Positions 1 to 12,225 of a DNA stretch of 64,000 bases are shown here, piece after piece. The number at the start of each line of letters is the position of its first letter. The stretch's first letter is position 1. Both the position numbers and the translations under genes were made by a program. The stretch lies in NCBI GenBank assembly GCA_020466095.1, contig CM035808.1, forward strand, positions 24,903,796-24,967,795, written 5' to 3'. This DNA is from Chlorops oryzae. Its lineage: Eukaryota > Arthropoda > Insecta > Diptera > Chloropidae. The notes below the pieces were generated by a model. The model saw only the letters and a list, made by a program, of their open reading frames with translations. It had not been told where the DNA came from and ran no database searches.

Positions 1-774
1 ATTCCCAAATGGAATTTTTTTAAAAAATTTTTTTTTTTGAAAATTTTTTTTTTTTTTTTTTTTTTTTGGGGGAAAAACCTTTTTTTAAAAAAATTTTTTT
101 TTTTAAAATTTTAAATTTTCTTTTAACGGGGAAAAATTTTTTTTTTTGGTTTTTTTCCTTAAAAAATTTCCTTGGGGAAAAAAAAAAAAATTTCCAAAAA
201 ATTTTTTTTTTTTTAAAAAATTTTTTTTTTTTTAAAAAATTTTTTTCCCAAAAAAACCCAAAAAATTTCCAAAAAAATTTCCCAAAAAAAATTTTCCCGG
301 AAAAAATTTGGTTTCCCAAAAAATTTTTTTTAAAAACGGGAAAAAAAAGGGGAAAGGAAAAAAAAGGGGTTTAAAAAAATCTTTTTTTTTAAAATTTTGG
401 GGTTTTTTTAAATTTTTTTTTTTTTTTTTTAATTTTTTGGGGAAAATTTAAAAATTTTTTTTAAAAATTTTTTTTTGGGTTTAAATTTTTTTGGGTTTTT
501 TTTTTTGGGGAAATTTTTTTTTTTTAAACCTTGGCCAAAAAAAACCTTGGGAAAAAAAAAAATTTTATTTTTTAAAATTTTTTTTTTTCCCAAAATTTTA
601 AAAATTTTTTTTTAAAATTTGGGCTAAAAAAACCCGGAAAAAAAAATTCTTTTTAAAAAAAAAAAAAAAAAAAAATTTTTTCTTTCAAAAAAGGGGGAAA
701 ACCGGGGGGGAAAAAAAAACCCTTTTTTTAAAATTTTTTTTTAAATTTTTTTTTTTGGAAATTTTTTGGGGGGG

Positions 775-833
<59 letters not shown>

Positions 834-1165
834 TTTTGGGGGAAAAAAACCAAAATTTTTAATTTTTTTTTGGGTTTTTTTTTCCCTTTAAAAAATTTTT
901 TTTTTTTTTTTTCCCCCAAAGAAAATTTAAAAAATTTCCAAAAAAACCCTAATTTTTAAAAATTTGAAGGCCCTTTTTTTTTAAAAAAATTTTAAATTTT
1001 TTGGGAAAGGGGGGGAAAAAAAGAAAATTTAAAGGAAATTTAAAAAAATTTAAATTTTGGGGAAAAAATTTTTTTTTTTTTTTTGAAAATTTTTGGTTTT
1101 TTTTCCCCAAAAAGGGGGAAAATAAACCAAAATTTTTTGTTAAATTTTTTTTAAAAATTTTTTTG

Positions 1166-1213
<48 letters not shown>

Positions 1214-1269
1214 TTTTTGGAAAAATTTTTTTCCTTTTTTTTTGAATTTTTTTTAAAAATTTTTTTTTT
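1..1269. other. homopolymer-run low-complexity DNA, likely assembly noise
   Basis: Nearly every position belongs to a run of A, T, G or C three or more bases long, with almost no ordinary dinucleotide mixing. Normal complexity begins abruptly at about 1270, where the satellite array starts. Phe/Lys-rich open frames on both strands here are by-products of the T and A runs and are not genes. The pattern suggests a badly called consensus at a contig end, possibly corrupted satellite units, rather than a real sequence. Confidence 0.75.
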
Positions 1270-4200
1270 CTTAAATGGTTCCTTAGGTCCTAAAGAAAAA
1301 TCCTGTGGAGAAAAATCCTGGAAAACCCTATGATTTCTACTTATTTGAAGGACCTTTGCTATTTTCCTTACCCATGAAAATATTTAAAATTTTTTCATTG
1401 CAAAGTGTGCTGGACGCTCAAACGAAAGCATACTTACCGACGAAGTTCTCCAAAAAAAATTCTAGCCTTCGAGAAAAAATGATGCCCGAGAAATTTGGTT
1501 TTCAGTGCAAAAATTCGTCAGATTCACCAGGCGAACAGGAAAAACAGAAGGTGGATGCCAAAATTTCAAATGCTTATATCTCGGAAACTACTAGGAATTT
1601 TGGGGTTTTGAAAATTTTGGTTTTTTTGTTATTTTTTGAAGTTTTTTTGGAATTTTCATTTTGGCGGGAAAATAAAGCCGTTATATGTTTTTGAATAAAG
1701 TTTCTTTTTCGGGTTTAACTGTCTCAAAATGACATTTCCTACAGGGTTTTTGAGAATTTTTTTTCTTAAATGGTTCCTTAGGTCCTAAAGAAAAATCCTG
1801 TGGAGAAAAATCCTGGAAAACCCTATGATTTCTACTTATTTGAAGGACCTTTGCTATTTTCCTTACCCATGAAAATATTTAAAATTTTTTCATTGCAAAG
1901 TGTGCTGGACGCTCAAACGAAAGCATACTTACCGACGAAGTTCTCCAAAAAAAATTCTAGCCTTCGAGAAAAAATGATGCCCGAGAAATTTGGTTTTCAG
2001 TGCAAAAATTCGTCTGATTCACCAGGCGAACAGGAAAAACAGAAGGTGGATGCCAAAATTTCAAATGCTTATATCTCGGAAACTACTGGAATTTTGGGGT
2101 TTTGAAAATTTTGGTTTTTTTTGTTTTTTTTGAAGTTTTTTTGGAATTTTCATTTTGGCGGGAAAATAAAGCCGTTATATGTTTTTGAATAAAGTTTTTT
2201 TTCGGGTTTAACTTCTCAAAATGACATTTCCTACAGGGTTTTTGAGAATTTTTTTTTTCTTAAATGGTTCCTTAGGTCCTAAAGAAAAATCCTGTGGAGA
2301 AAAATCCTGGAAAACCCTATGATTTCTACTTATTTGAAGGACCTTTGCTATTTTCCTTACCCATGAAAATATTTAAAATTTTTTCATTGCAAAGTGTGCT
2401 GGACGCTCAAACGAAAGCATACTTACCGACGAAGTTCTCCAAAAAAAATTCTAGCCTTCGAGAAAAAATGATGCCCGAGAAATTTGGTTTTCAGTGCAAA
2501 AATTCGTCTGATTCACCAGGCGAACAGGAAAAACAGAAGGTGGATGCCAAAATTTCAAATGCTTATATCTCGGAAACTACTGGAATTTTGGGGGTTTTGA
2601 AAATTTTGGTTTTTTTTGTTATTTTTTGAAGTTTTTTTGGAATTTTCATTTTGGCGGGAAAATAAAGCCGTTATATGTTTTTGAATAAAGTTTTTTTTCG
2701 GGTTTAACTGTCTCAAAATGACATTTCCTACAGGGTTTTTGAGATTTTTTTTTCTTAAATGGTTCCTTAGGTCCTAAAGAAAAATCCTGTGGAGAAAAAT
2801 CCTGGAAAACCCTATGATTTCTACTTATTTGAAGGACCTTTGCTATTTTCCTTACCCATGAAAATATTTAAAAATTTTTTCATTGCAAAGTGTGCTGGAC
2901 GCTCAAACGAAAGCATACTTACCGACGAAGTTCTCCAAAAAAAATTCTAGCCTTCGAGAAAAAATGATGCCCGAGAAATTTGGTTTTCAGTGCAAAAATT
3001 CGTCTGATTCACCAGGCGAACAGGAAAAACAGAAGGTGGATGCCAAAATTTCAAATGCTTATATCTCGGAAACTACTGGAATTTTGGGGTTTTGAAAATT
3101 TTTTTTTTTTTGTTATTTTTTGAAGTTTTTTTGGAATTTTCATTTTGGCGGGAAAATAAAGCCGTTATATGTTTTTGAATAAAGTTTCTTTTTCGGGTTT
3201 AACTGTCTCAAAATGACATTTCCTACAGGGTTTTTTGAGAATTTTTTTTTCTTAAATGGTTCCTTAGGTCCTAAAGAAAAATCCTGTGGAGAAAAAATCC
3301 TGGAAAACCCTATGATTTCTACTTATTTGAAGGACCTTTGCTATTTTCCTTACCCATAAAATATTTAAAATTTTTTCATTGCAAAGTGTGCTGGACGCTC
3401 AAACGAAAGCATACTTACCGACGAAGTTCTCCAAAAAAAAATTCTAGCCTTCGAGAAAAAATGATGCCCGAGAAATTTGGTTTTCAGTGCAAAAATTCGT
3501 CTGATTCACCAGGCGAACAGGAAAAACAGAAGGTGGATGCCAAAATTTCAAATGCTTATATCTCGGAAACTACTAGGAATTTTGGGGTTTTGAAAATTTT
3601 GGTTTTTTTGTTATTTTTTGAAGTTTTTTTGGAATTTTCATTTTGGCGGGAAAATAAAGCCGTTATATGTTTTTGAATAAAGTTTTTTTTCGGGTTTAAC
3701 TGTCTCAAAATGACATTTCCTACAGGGGTTTTGAGGATTTTTTTTTTCTTGAATGGTTCCTTAGGTCCTAAAGAAAAATCCTGTGGAGAAAAATCCTGGA
3801 AAACCCTATGATTTCTACTTATTTGAAGGACCTTTGCTATTTTCCTTACCCATGAAAATATTTAAAATTTTTTCATTGCAAAGTGTGCTGGACGCTCAAA
3901 CGAAAGCATACTTACCGACGAAGTTCTCCAAAAAAAATTCTAGCCTTCGAGAAAAAATGATGCCCAGAAATTTGGTTTTCAGTGCAAAAATTCGTCTGAT
4001 TCACCAGGCGAACAGGAAAAACAGAAGGTGGATGCCAAAATTTCAAATGCTTATATCTCGGAAACTACTAGGAATTTTGGGGTTTTGAAAATTTTTTTTT
4101 TTGTTATTTTTTGAAGTTTTTTTGGAATTTTCATTTTGGCGGGAAAATAAAGCCGTTATAGTTTTTGAATAAAGTTTTTTTTTCGGTTTTAACTGTCTCA

Positions 4201-5584
4201 AAATGACATTTCCTACAGGGTTTTTGAGGATTTTTTTTTCTTGAATGGTTCCTTAGGTCCTAAAGAAAAATCCTGTGGAGAAAAATCCTGGAAAACCCTA
4301 TGATTTCTACTTATTTGAAGGACCTTTGCTATTTTCCTTACCCATGAAAATATTTAAAATTTTTTCATTGCAAAGTGTGCTGGACGCCAAACGAAAGCAT
4401 ACTTACCGACGAAGTTCTCCAAAAAAAATTCTAGCCTTCGAGAAAAAATGATGCCCGAGAAATTTGGTTTTCAGTGCAAAAATTCGTCTGATTCACCAGG
4501 CGAACAGGAAAAACAGAAGGTGGATGCCAAAATTTCAAATGCTTATATCTCGGAAACTACTGCGAATTTTGGGGTTTTGAAAATTTTGGTTTTTTTGTTA
4601 TTTTTTGAAGTTTTTTTGGAATTTTCATTTTGGCGGGAAAATAAAGCCGTTATATGTTTTTGAATAAAGTTTTTTTTTCGGGTTTAACTGTCTCAAAATG
4701 ACATTTCCTACAGGGTTTTGAGGATTTTTTTTTTCTTGAATGGTTCCTTAGGTCCTAAAGAAAAATCCTGTGGAGAAAAATCCTGGAAAACCCTATGATT
4801 TCTACTTATTTGAAGGACCTTTGCTATTTTCCTTACCCATGAAAATATTTAAAATTTTTTCATTGCAAAGTGTGCTGGACGCTCAAACGAAAGCATACTT
4901 ACCGACGAAGTTCTCCAAAAAAAATTCTAGCCTTCGAGAAAAAAATGATGCCCGAGAAATTTGGTTTTCATGCAAAAATTCGTCTGATTCACCAGGCGAA
5001 CAGGAAAAACAGAAGGTGGATGCCAAAATTTCAAATGCTTATATCTCGGAAACTACTGGAATTTTGGGGTTTTTGAAAATTTTGTTTTTTTTGTTATTTT
5101 TTTGAAGTTTTTTTTGGAATTTTCATTTTGGCGGGAAAATAAAGCCGTTATATGTTTTTGAATAAAGTTTTTTTTCGGGTTTAACTGTCTCAAAAGACAT
5201 TTCCTACAGGGTTTTTGAGAATTTTTTTTCTTAAATGGTTCCTTAGGTCCTAAAGAAAAATCCTGTGGAGAAAAATCCTGGAAAACCCTATGATTTCTAC
5301 TTATTTGAAGGACCTTTGCTATTTTCCTTACCCATGAAAGTATTTAAAATTTTTCCAATGCAAAGTGTGCTGGACGCTCAAACGAAAGCATACTTACCGT
5401 CGAAGCTCTCCAAAAAAAATTCTAGCCTTCGAGAAAAAATGATGCCCGAGAAATTTGGTTTTCAGTGCAAAAATTCGTCTGATTCACCAGGCGAACAGGA
5501 AAAACAGAAGGTGGATGCCAAAATTTCAAATGCTTATATCTCGGAAACTACTGCGAATTTTGGGGTTTTGAAAATTTTGGTTTT
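1270..5584 (+). repeat. tandem satellite, ~495-bp unit, about 8.7 copies, each with an open frame
   Basis: Units begin at the shared phrase CTTRAATGGTTCCTTAGG at 1270, 1765, 2259, 2754, 3251, 3748, 4240, 4735 and 5230, giving periods of 492-497 bp. The ninth unit is cut at 5584. Copies differ mainly by single-base changes in homopolymers plus a few substitutions; unit 9 is the most divergent. Three variants of the sequence after the conserved GAAACTACT exist (AGGAATTTT in units 1, 5 and 6; GGAATTTT in units 2, 3, 4 and 8; GCGAATTTT in units 7 and 9). Each unit can encode about 100 residues containing GEQEKQKVDAK, starting from a GTG or an internal ATG, and then carries two AATAAA hexamers. 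No known domain is visible. Homopolymer indels break the frame in units 4, 5, 6 and 7, so I do not call genes. A diverged relative lies at 61893-62041. Confidence 0.95.
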
Positions 5585-5710
5585 TATACCCAGCATAAGC
5601 GGGGTATATTAGTTTTGTGCGATTCTTGTAACAGGGAGAACTAAGCTCCGGAGATATAGACATATATATATAGAAATGATCAGGATCAAAAACTGAATCG
5701 ATTTAGACAT

Positions 5711-5780
5711 GTCCGTCTGTCCGTCTGTCCGTCCGTCCATCTGTCCGTCCGTCCGTCTGTCCGTCTGTCCGTCCGTCCGT
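5711..5780 (+). repeat. (GTCY)n proto-microsatellite of the mini-me element
   Basis: Tetranucleotide GTCC/GTCT repeats run for about 70 bp with one CATC interruption. They create spurious Cys/Ser/Pro or Asp/Gly/Arg/Thr open frames on both strands. Microsatellite growth inside this family is its best known property. Confidence 0.9.
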
Positions 5781-5879
5781 GGTCGGATCTCCTCCGAAAC
5801 GGCTGGACCAATCAAGTCGAAATTTGGCACACAGGTATATGGGGATCCGAGTATGATCCTAAGTAAAAATAGGCGACAT

Positions 5880-6800
5880 CCGCCCACTGCCGCGCCCACA
5901 AATGAATATAATGTGTTTTCAGTAAAATGCTTGTAACTTGCGAACCACTCAACACATTCCATTGATATTTGGTGTACTGGTAAACTACGAAAAGGGACAT
6001 ATCCTGGCAACAAATGGACGCCGCCCACATATAAGGGCTTATCGTAACTTGTGAAGTAAAAGGCGTAGAAGGTTCAAATTCGCAACATAGGTTGACCAAG
6101 GCAAATTAAAGGTGTAGGAACAAAAATGTATGTAGCCCGCCCACTGCCACGCCCACAAATGAAGAATTTTGCGTAACTTCCGAAGTAAAAGGCGTAGAAG
6201 CTTCAAATTCGCAACATAGGTTCACCAAGGCAAATGAAAGGTGTAGGAACAAAAATTTATGTAGCCCGCCCACTGCCACGCCCACAAATAGAGAATTTTC
6301 GTAACTTCCGAAGTAAACGGCGTAGAAGCTTCAAATTCGCAACATAGGTTGACCAAGGCGAATGAAAGGTGTAGGAACAAAAATTTATGTAGCCCGCCCA
6401 CTGCCACGCCCACAAATGAAGATTTTTCGTAACTTCCGAAGTTAAAGGCGTAGAAGCTTCAAATTCGCAACATAGGTTCACTAAGGCGAATGAAAGGTGT
6501 AGGAAAAAATTTTATGTGGCCCGCCCACTGCCACGCCCACAAATGAAGATTTTTCGTAGCTTCCGAAGTTAAAGGCGTAGAAGCTTCAAATTCGCAACAT
6601 AGGTTCACTAAGGCGAATGAAAGGTGTAGGGAAATAATTTATGTGTCCCCCCACTGCCACGCCCACAAATGAAGATTTTGCGTAACTTCCGAAGTTAAAG
6701 GCGTAGAAGCTTCAAATTCGCAACATAGGTTCACTAAGGCGAATGAAAGGTGTAGGGAAATAATTTATGTGGCCCCCCCCACTGCCACGCCCACAAATAG
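5880..6800 (+). repeat. ~127-bp internal minisatellite, about seven units
   Basis: The phrase GCCCACTGCCACGCCCAC recurs at about 6139, 6268, 6396, 6523, 6649 and 6777, with a diverged start at 5882 and an intermediate unit near 6012. Each unit continues with CGTAACTTCCGAAG, GGCGTAGAAGCTTC and GCAACATAGGTT. The right-hand units are most alike, as expected from expansion by unequal exchange. Central tandem repeats are common in DINE-1/Helentron elements. Confidence 0.9.
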
Positions 6801-6847
6801 AGAAGGAAAACATAGTGCGCTCATAATGTCGGGACGCTGGGTATTTC

Positions 6848-6869
6848 AAAGTCGGGCTTGATCGACTTT
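6848..6869 (+). other. 3' terminal hairpin of the Helentron-like element
   Basis: AAAGTCG and CGACTTT form a 7-bp stem around an 8-base loop, about 15 bp before the element's right end. Helitron-type elements carry such a hairpin next to the 3' terminus as a transposition stop signal. Confidence 0.7.
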
Positions 6870-6886
6870 AGCTTTCTTACTTGTTC

Positions 6887-9800
6887 TGAATTAAAAGCGA
6901 TGAATGAAAAATTTCGGTCATATTTAAAGGGTCATTTTTAGTTTTTTTCTCCTGATACTATATTAAATATTTTCAGGTTTGCAGTGCGCAAATGGTATCA
7001 ATGGGCGCTCGGATATGGTGAGTGTAGTCTAAGAAAGCTGTTTAGTAATATCTTTTCAAAAAGTTTTCCAAGACTTCATACGATTTGTTTATTATGGGCC
7101 AGCAATCGTAGAAAGAGGTGAAAAAATTGTGAAATGTTTGAAATTTTTACTGTTTATAGCTTCAAGATGGCGGTTTTTCGGGTCAGCTATTACTACAGTT
7201 AGTTTTTCCAAGTCTAAGGCTTAAACTTACAGATAGGAAAGTAAAATATTGATCGATTTACAAGACACAGTCATCAGTCAGCGTGCAACTTAATTCTCAG
7301 CCCCACTTTTCGAAATTGATTTTCAAGTAACCTCTACCAAATCTGACAAAAGCAAATATGGGAAATTATTTCATTTACCAAGTACTTTAAGGAACTACAC
7401 AAAAAAATTTGTTCACATTGTACGTGTTACACTGTCCAATTAAAAAGAAAAGAAAAATCAGGTCGGTCAATTGACAGAACTCTCATTTGAACACATGGAT
7501 CTCATCAAAAAATTATAAGCCTCAACTTCTCGGTGCTTATAATGAAACTTTTCTTACAACAAAACTACAATTCTTCTTTAATTTAGGTTCAAAATAATTT
7601 TGAAAGGATTCAAAAAATAATAGCTCGATGAATTTTCGTTTGAACTCCGCACCAAGATGTCACATCATATCATTTGAAAAAATAAATTCACAGAGTGTAT
7701 AATGTCAATTGTTTTGAATAATTCTGAAAAATTTCTCTTAAAGCCTTAAAAAAAAAACATTTCCGTACGAAATAATCTAATATAATACTTTTCTACGTAA
7801 GAGTTTATATCAAAAAACCTTTTCGAGTCTTTGGGTTCACTTACTTTTCGTACCTTCAGCTACAGGAACAATAAATGAACACTTATTGCGACACACTTAT
7901 GTACATATATAAGATGTTGTACTCATAGTCTCGAAGCTATCTTCTGGAGATTCTGGCATAAATCCGCTTAAGGAAATCAATTTTCATTTCAGATTACTTT
8001 TTCGCTCTGACAAACGTACAACTTACGAGGACTTCCTCACATTTATGGCAGTCCTTTTTTTATACAAGTATGTTTCTAGCGACTGTTTTAATAACCACGA
8101 CGCGTTCTCTCACATATCATTTTTTGTATATACCTATATGTATGTAGTAAAACCTATCTTCTTATACTACTTATATGACATACATTTCTTCAATCGACCA
8201 TCCGCACTTGAAGCTGAATTTAAGTATTTTTTGTGTCCACCCACAATCCATTAGTGACCATGTGACAGTAATGGAATGCGTCAATTACACAGATAAAGGA
8301 CACATAGGGACTATGCGTGCTTCGGGTTGAATACTTTAATATGCTAGATTTATATTCTACGAACGATGAAGAAAATACCATTGCATCCGAATGTGAAATA
8401 GGTCAAGGGATTTTCTCCTTAATGACTTTTGCTTTAAGGAGATCGTAGGTACTTAAAAATTGAGAGAAACAAAAATAAATCAGTAAAAATTACATATTTT
8501 TAGTGACATGGAAAAAAAAATCTGGCAAAAATACGAAAAACCTTCATTGCGAAGGTGATAAAATGAAGCGGATTGCTGAGGAATTCCGTTAAATTTATGT
8601 TTTTTTTTTTTGTAACGGTCTTAAAACATGTGAGCGAACAATGAACAGCGAGCCACAACTGGCCGGGAAAAGATTTTCATCATCCTCCTCTTGCATAAAT
8701 CAGATGTGTCGCGGAATTCCGTAAGAATTCGTCGTAGCCAACGTGTTGCATAGCCCTTTGACTTTCAATATGTCCTATTTTGGTTACTTTTTTTTTTCCC
8801 CCTTTCATCCTTGATTTTGTTGCCACATTCTCGGGTATTATCGTTTGGTTTCGAGGCAATAACGATAAAATTGTTGACATTCCTTTCCACTCTTCACTTT
8901 AACGAGATTCAAGCCAAACAGCGATTTATTTTCTTTTTTTTTTCACATTGAATCATTGCTTTGAATGGAAAAAAGGGGGTTCAGCTGCTTACTTTAATTT
9001 AGTAAAGTATTAGGAACCAAAGCAAAATTTCTCTCCCAAATTCGAAAGTTAGATTTATCTGTCTTGTATGTTACTCCGAAACTTCATATGTAACACTTTA
9101 TCAAAGTTTATGAAGTTGTTTTTGTTTTTCAGTCTTCTATTCAACCACTTACAGTCTGACACATAATTTTTAATCTCAATAAGAATGGAACATTCTAACC
9201 GAATCCTAAGCAGCATTCGCATAAAGCGGCAAATCCAAGAATTCAAGCACAATTGAACTTAAAATTCAAAGCAATTTTTTCATTTTCACAATTTCTTGCA
9301 TAGATTCAATTAGCCACAAGAAACCCTCTTCCTGGTAAGTATTACGAAAAATATGAGCACTCACAATAAGAAGGGGAATCCTAAGAATTTATGTGACTAT
9401 AAAAGGAGTTCTGCTTACATAAAAATTAATTTTAAAATAAATTTAATTCAATTTGGTGTTTTTTCTCGTTTTTTATTCCCTGTCCTTAACAAAATGAAGG
9501 CATACTTCCACCCTTATTTGAGATTCTTTTTTTTGCTAACTTGATTATCATTTTGATTTTCTCTTTTCAAATTCTTCTGCTTTTTTCTTTCATATCCCGA
9601 CTCTATCAAAAGTAAATTTGAGTGGTATTGTCATCAAATTAATGCTCAGCCGCAGGTCATACACCGAATAGGCATCAAACAGAGCGCATTGGCGCGTTCA
9701 ACGTGTTTTCCGGTTCCCGATAAGATGCCAAATATGTATCGAAGCGAGCGATTTTCAGGTAATCCATGACAGCCCAGCACATATCCCATCATCCCATAGC

Positions 9801-10545
9801 TTAAGTGATATGTATTAAGCTATGTGAATAGGGTTTGCAGGGATGGGAAGAAAAAATTCAAGATAAAAATTTCGGCATATTTTCTATATGCTTTTGGAAG
9901 CTTTAAGCTTTCGAATGTGTCCTTATGTGAATGAAATACTACATAGTTTGAGGTTTTTGGGAAATTTAACCGTAAATTCTTAAAATATGTGAAGAAATAA
10001 AATTTAATTTTGATGACTTTCAATAAGAATGGGCATTGAACGAATAATTCCAATAAGAGTGCTTCTTTTGTGAATGATATCATTAAGAATAAATTTTCGA
10101 TTGGAATAAGAATTAAATTTTGATTTCTACTTAAATTTATCTCAGTTTAAAACTTCGGTGTATGTGTTAGAAGTTTGAAACAGTTAAATATGTTGTATAA
10201 TTTTTGAATACTTCTTCTTAGAAAACTTGCAATATGAGCATGTTTTTTGTGTGTATGCCAAACGCCAATAAAAAGTTTTCTACGAATGATTCCAATAACA
10301 ATTCCAATTATAAAATTCGAAACATTTTTTTCTCTGCGTCTGTAAGGCATTGTTCGGTTTGTACCCAGCCGGAAACGTCCTGGTGAAACAAACAATGATT
10401 TCAGCATGACATAGAGCCGTGACTCCTCCTGATTATACACCAACTTTCTAATAAAACATACAAGCGGCATTGGCCGTCATATGAGTACATGTCACGAATT
10501 GGTAATCGAATTTGGAGTAGATCTATTTCATCGTGTCGATACGTC
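6887..10545. other. gene-free AT-rich DNA, inferred Dop2R intron
   Basis: I see no conserved exon, RNA gene or long inverted repeat here, only scattered poly-A/T runs and short random frames. A slightly GC-richer patch near 9640-9760 was inspected and gave no recognisable peptide. The stretch lies downstream of the second Dop2R coding exon on that gene's strand and is inferred to be intronic. Confidence 0.55.
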
Positions 10546-10660
10546 TATCGATGACAATGCCATTGCAGTTGCGATTAATAACATTTCCTCTCGATGACAT
10601 TGCCATTGCAATTGCGATTAAAAGCACCTTCTCTCGATGGTAATGCCATTGCAATTGAGA
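10546..10660. repeat. 43-bp tandem repeat, 2.7 copies
   Basis: The phrase TCGATGACAATGCCATTGCA recurs with small changes at about 10548, 10591 and 10634. Each copy continues into GTTGCGATTA or a variant. It is a short local minisatellite with no coding potential. Confidence 0.8.
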
Positions 10661-12183
10661 AGTACTCAAATTTTCTCCTTGACATCCTTGGTGAAAAAAT
10701 TAATTAATTGATCCTTTATGAGAAAATTTAGGGATAATGCATTAAAATTCTTTCAACATAGTTATGCCCGAACTTCAAAGGTAATCTTTTCGAAGACCTT
10801 GAAAGTACCACATACATACATATGTTATGGTAATTAATCGGATAAAAGATCGCATTTTTCTATCACATTATTCCATAAGAAAGTCGTATCAACAATAGAA
10901 TTTCTAAAGTCGAAACGATTATTTTGTTTTACAAGTGTAAGAACGCCGCTAAACGGCACGAAAGAAGGGTTTAAAAAATTTAAAAACTTTACAGTTTTAA
11001 GTCCACATGAAATGGGAATTTTTTTTTACCCATATTCAAGACACGATTTGAGCCGAAATCTGATGTTGAAATTCGTTATAAATATTAAAATTCCATATGT
11101 CAATTCCACAAAATCGTTCTACACATTGCAAAACAGAGTCATGTTCATAGCGGAAATAAAATTCAATACATTTGTACTTACAACGAACACATACACGCTA
11201 ACATGGTATTTTGTGTAAAAAATAGAATTGATTGAAAACATTGATGAGGAGATCCAGCCATGAACATTTACCGACACGATATGTAAATAGCATATGCCAC
11301 CGTGCCTCCTTCTCTTGTCGCTGCTACAGTTCTACAATTTTCTAATAGCCGACGTGCAACATTCAAGATTGAAAAATCATTCTCTCTCTCTATAACTTTG
11401 GTTGATATAATTTTAAAATTCGATTTTCTTGCAATCTACAATGGAAGGCAATCACGGAAAATTGAATTCAGTTTATATAAACCTACATATATATGTATTT
11501 AGGTACCTATGTATGTATGTTTGTATGAATGTGTTATAATTTTTTAAATTTATTTTTGACAAAATGGAATTTTCGGAAAATTAATTCCTTGTTGACTTTA
11601 AATGATTTTCATAAATCAAATTGATTGGAGAGAAAAAGATTTTCGTTTTTTTAACAACAATGCATTTAAGCTATTTTGTGTGAGCATATTTACCTTTAAA
11701 TTTGGAACACTTTTACTGTTATTTTCCCCTCGAAAAGGTACTGCGACTAGCACAAAACGATGAATGAAGAATGCAAGGTAATTTGATCCGCACGAATGGG
11801 AATCAAGAAAAAGTTTGTTAAATCTCGTATGTGACATCAACAAATTGACATACTGCAGACTTGAGTATATTTTGCTGAACAATGTGCCGGAAAAAGTACT
11901 ACAAGATGGAGAAAAAGAGAAAAAAGGACCCCGAGATAACGAGAAAAAGAGAAGAAAGACTACAAGTTTCGGAACGAAATTGGAAAAATCCCCAAAGTGA
12001 ACTCTGGCAAGAAAAACAAACTCTTGTTTTCGTTGTCAAGATAAAAGAAACAATGGAAGATATACAGAGTTCAATTTGAAAATAGCAAGGTATACCCTTA
12101 AAAAAAATTCAAGAGAAAGTCTGCCGTTTTATTTCGATTTATTTTAACAGAAAAATGCTAAAAAACTTTTCGGTAATTCCTGT

Positions 12184-12225
<42 letters not shown>

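Larger units (their letters stand above)
5585..6886 (+). mobile_element. mini-me / DINE-1-like non-autonomous Helentron-type element
   Basis: The left end is TATACCC, ten bases, then GGGTATA, forming an inverted repeat. Inside are a short (TA)n tract near 5663, a core of about 38 bp, and a (GTCY)n tract at 5711-5780. This TA-core-GTCY arrangement is the signature of the mini-me family described in Diptera and related to DINE-1/Helentrons. A ~127-bp minisatellite fills the right half. The right end has a hairpin (6848-6869) followed by TAGCTTTCTTACTTGTT, typical of Helitron-like 3' ends. No transposase or helicase frame is present, so it would depend on an autonomous partner. It abuts and truncates the last satellite unit. 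Confidence 0.85.

Noticed and set aside
20..374. Phe/Lys-rich frames near the left edge
   Set aside because: They arise from T and A runs in sequence that is probably a consensus artefact.
1270..5584. Direct repeats considered as a CRISPR-like array or as a true multi-gene cluster
   Set aside because: Units are ~495 bp head-to-tail without short repeats and unique spacers, so not CRISPR. The frames begin mostly at non-ATG codons and break at homopolymers, so genes cannot be claimed.
9640..9790. GC-richer patch with a minus-strand MDYLKIARFDTYLAS frame
   Set aside because: It is short, has no convincing splice sites on that strand, and does not match receptor segments expected after TM2.
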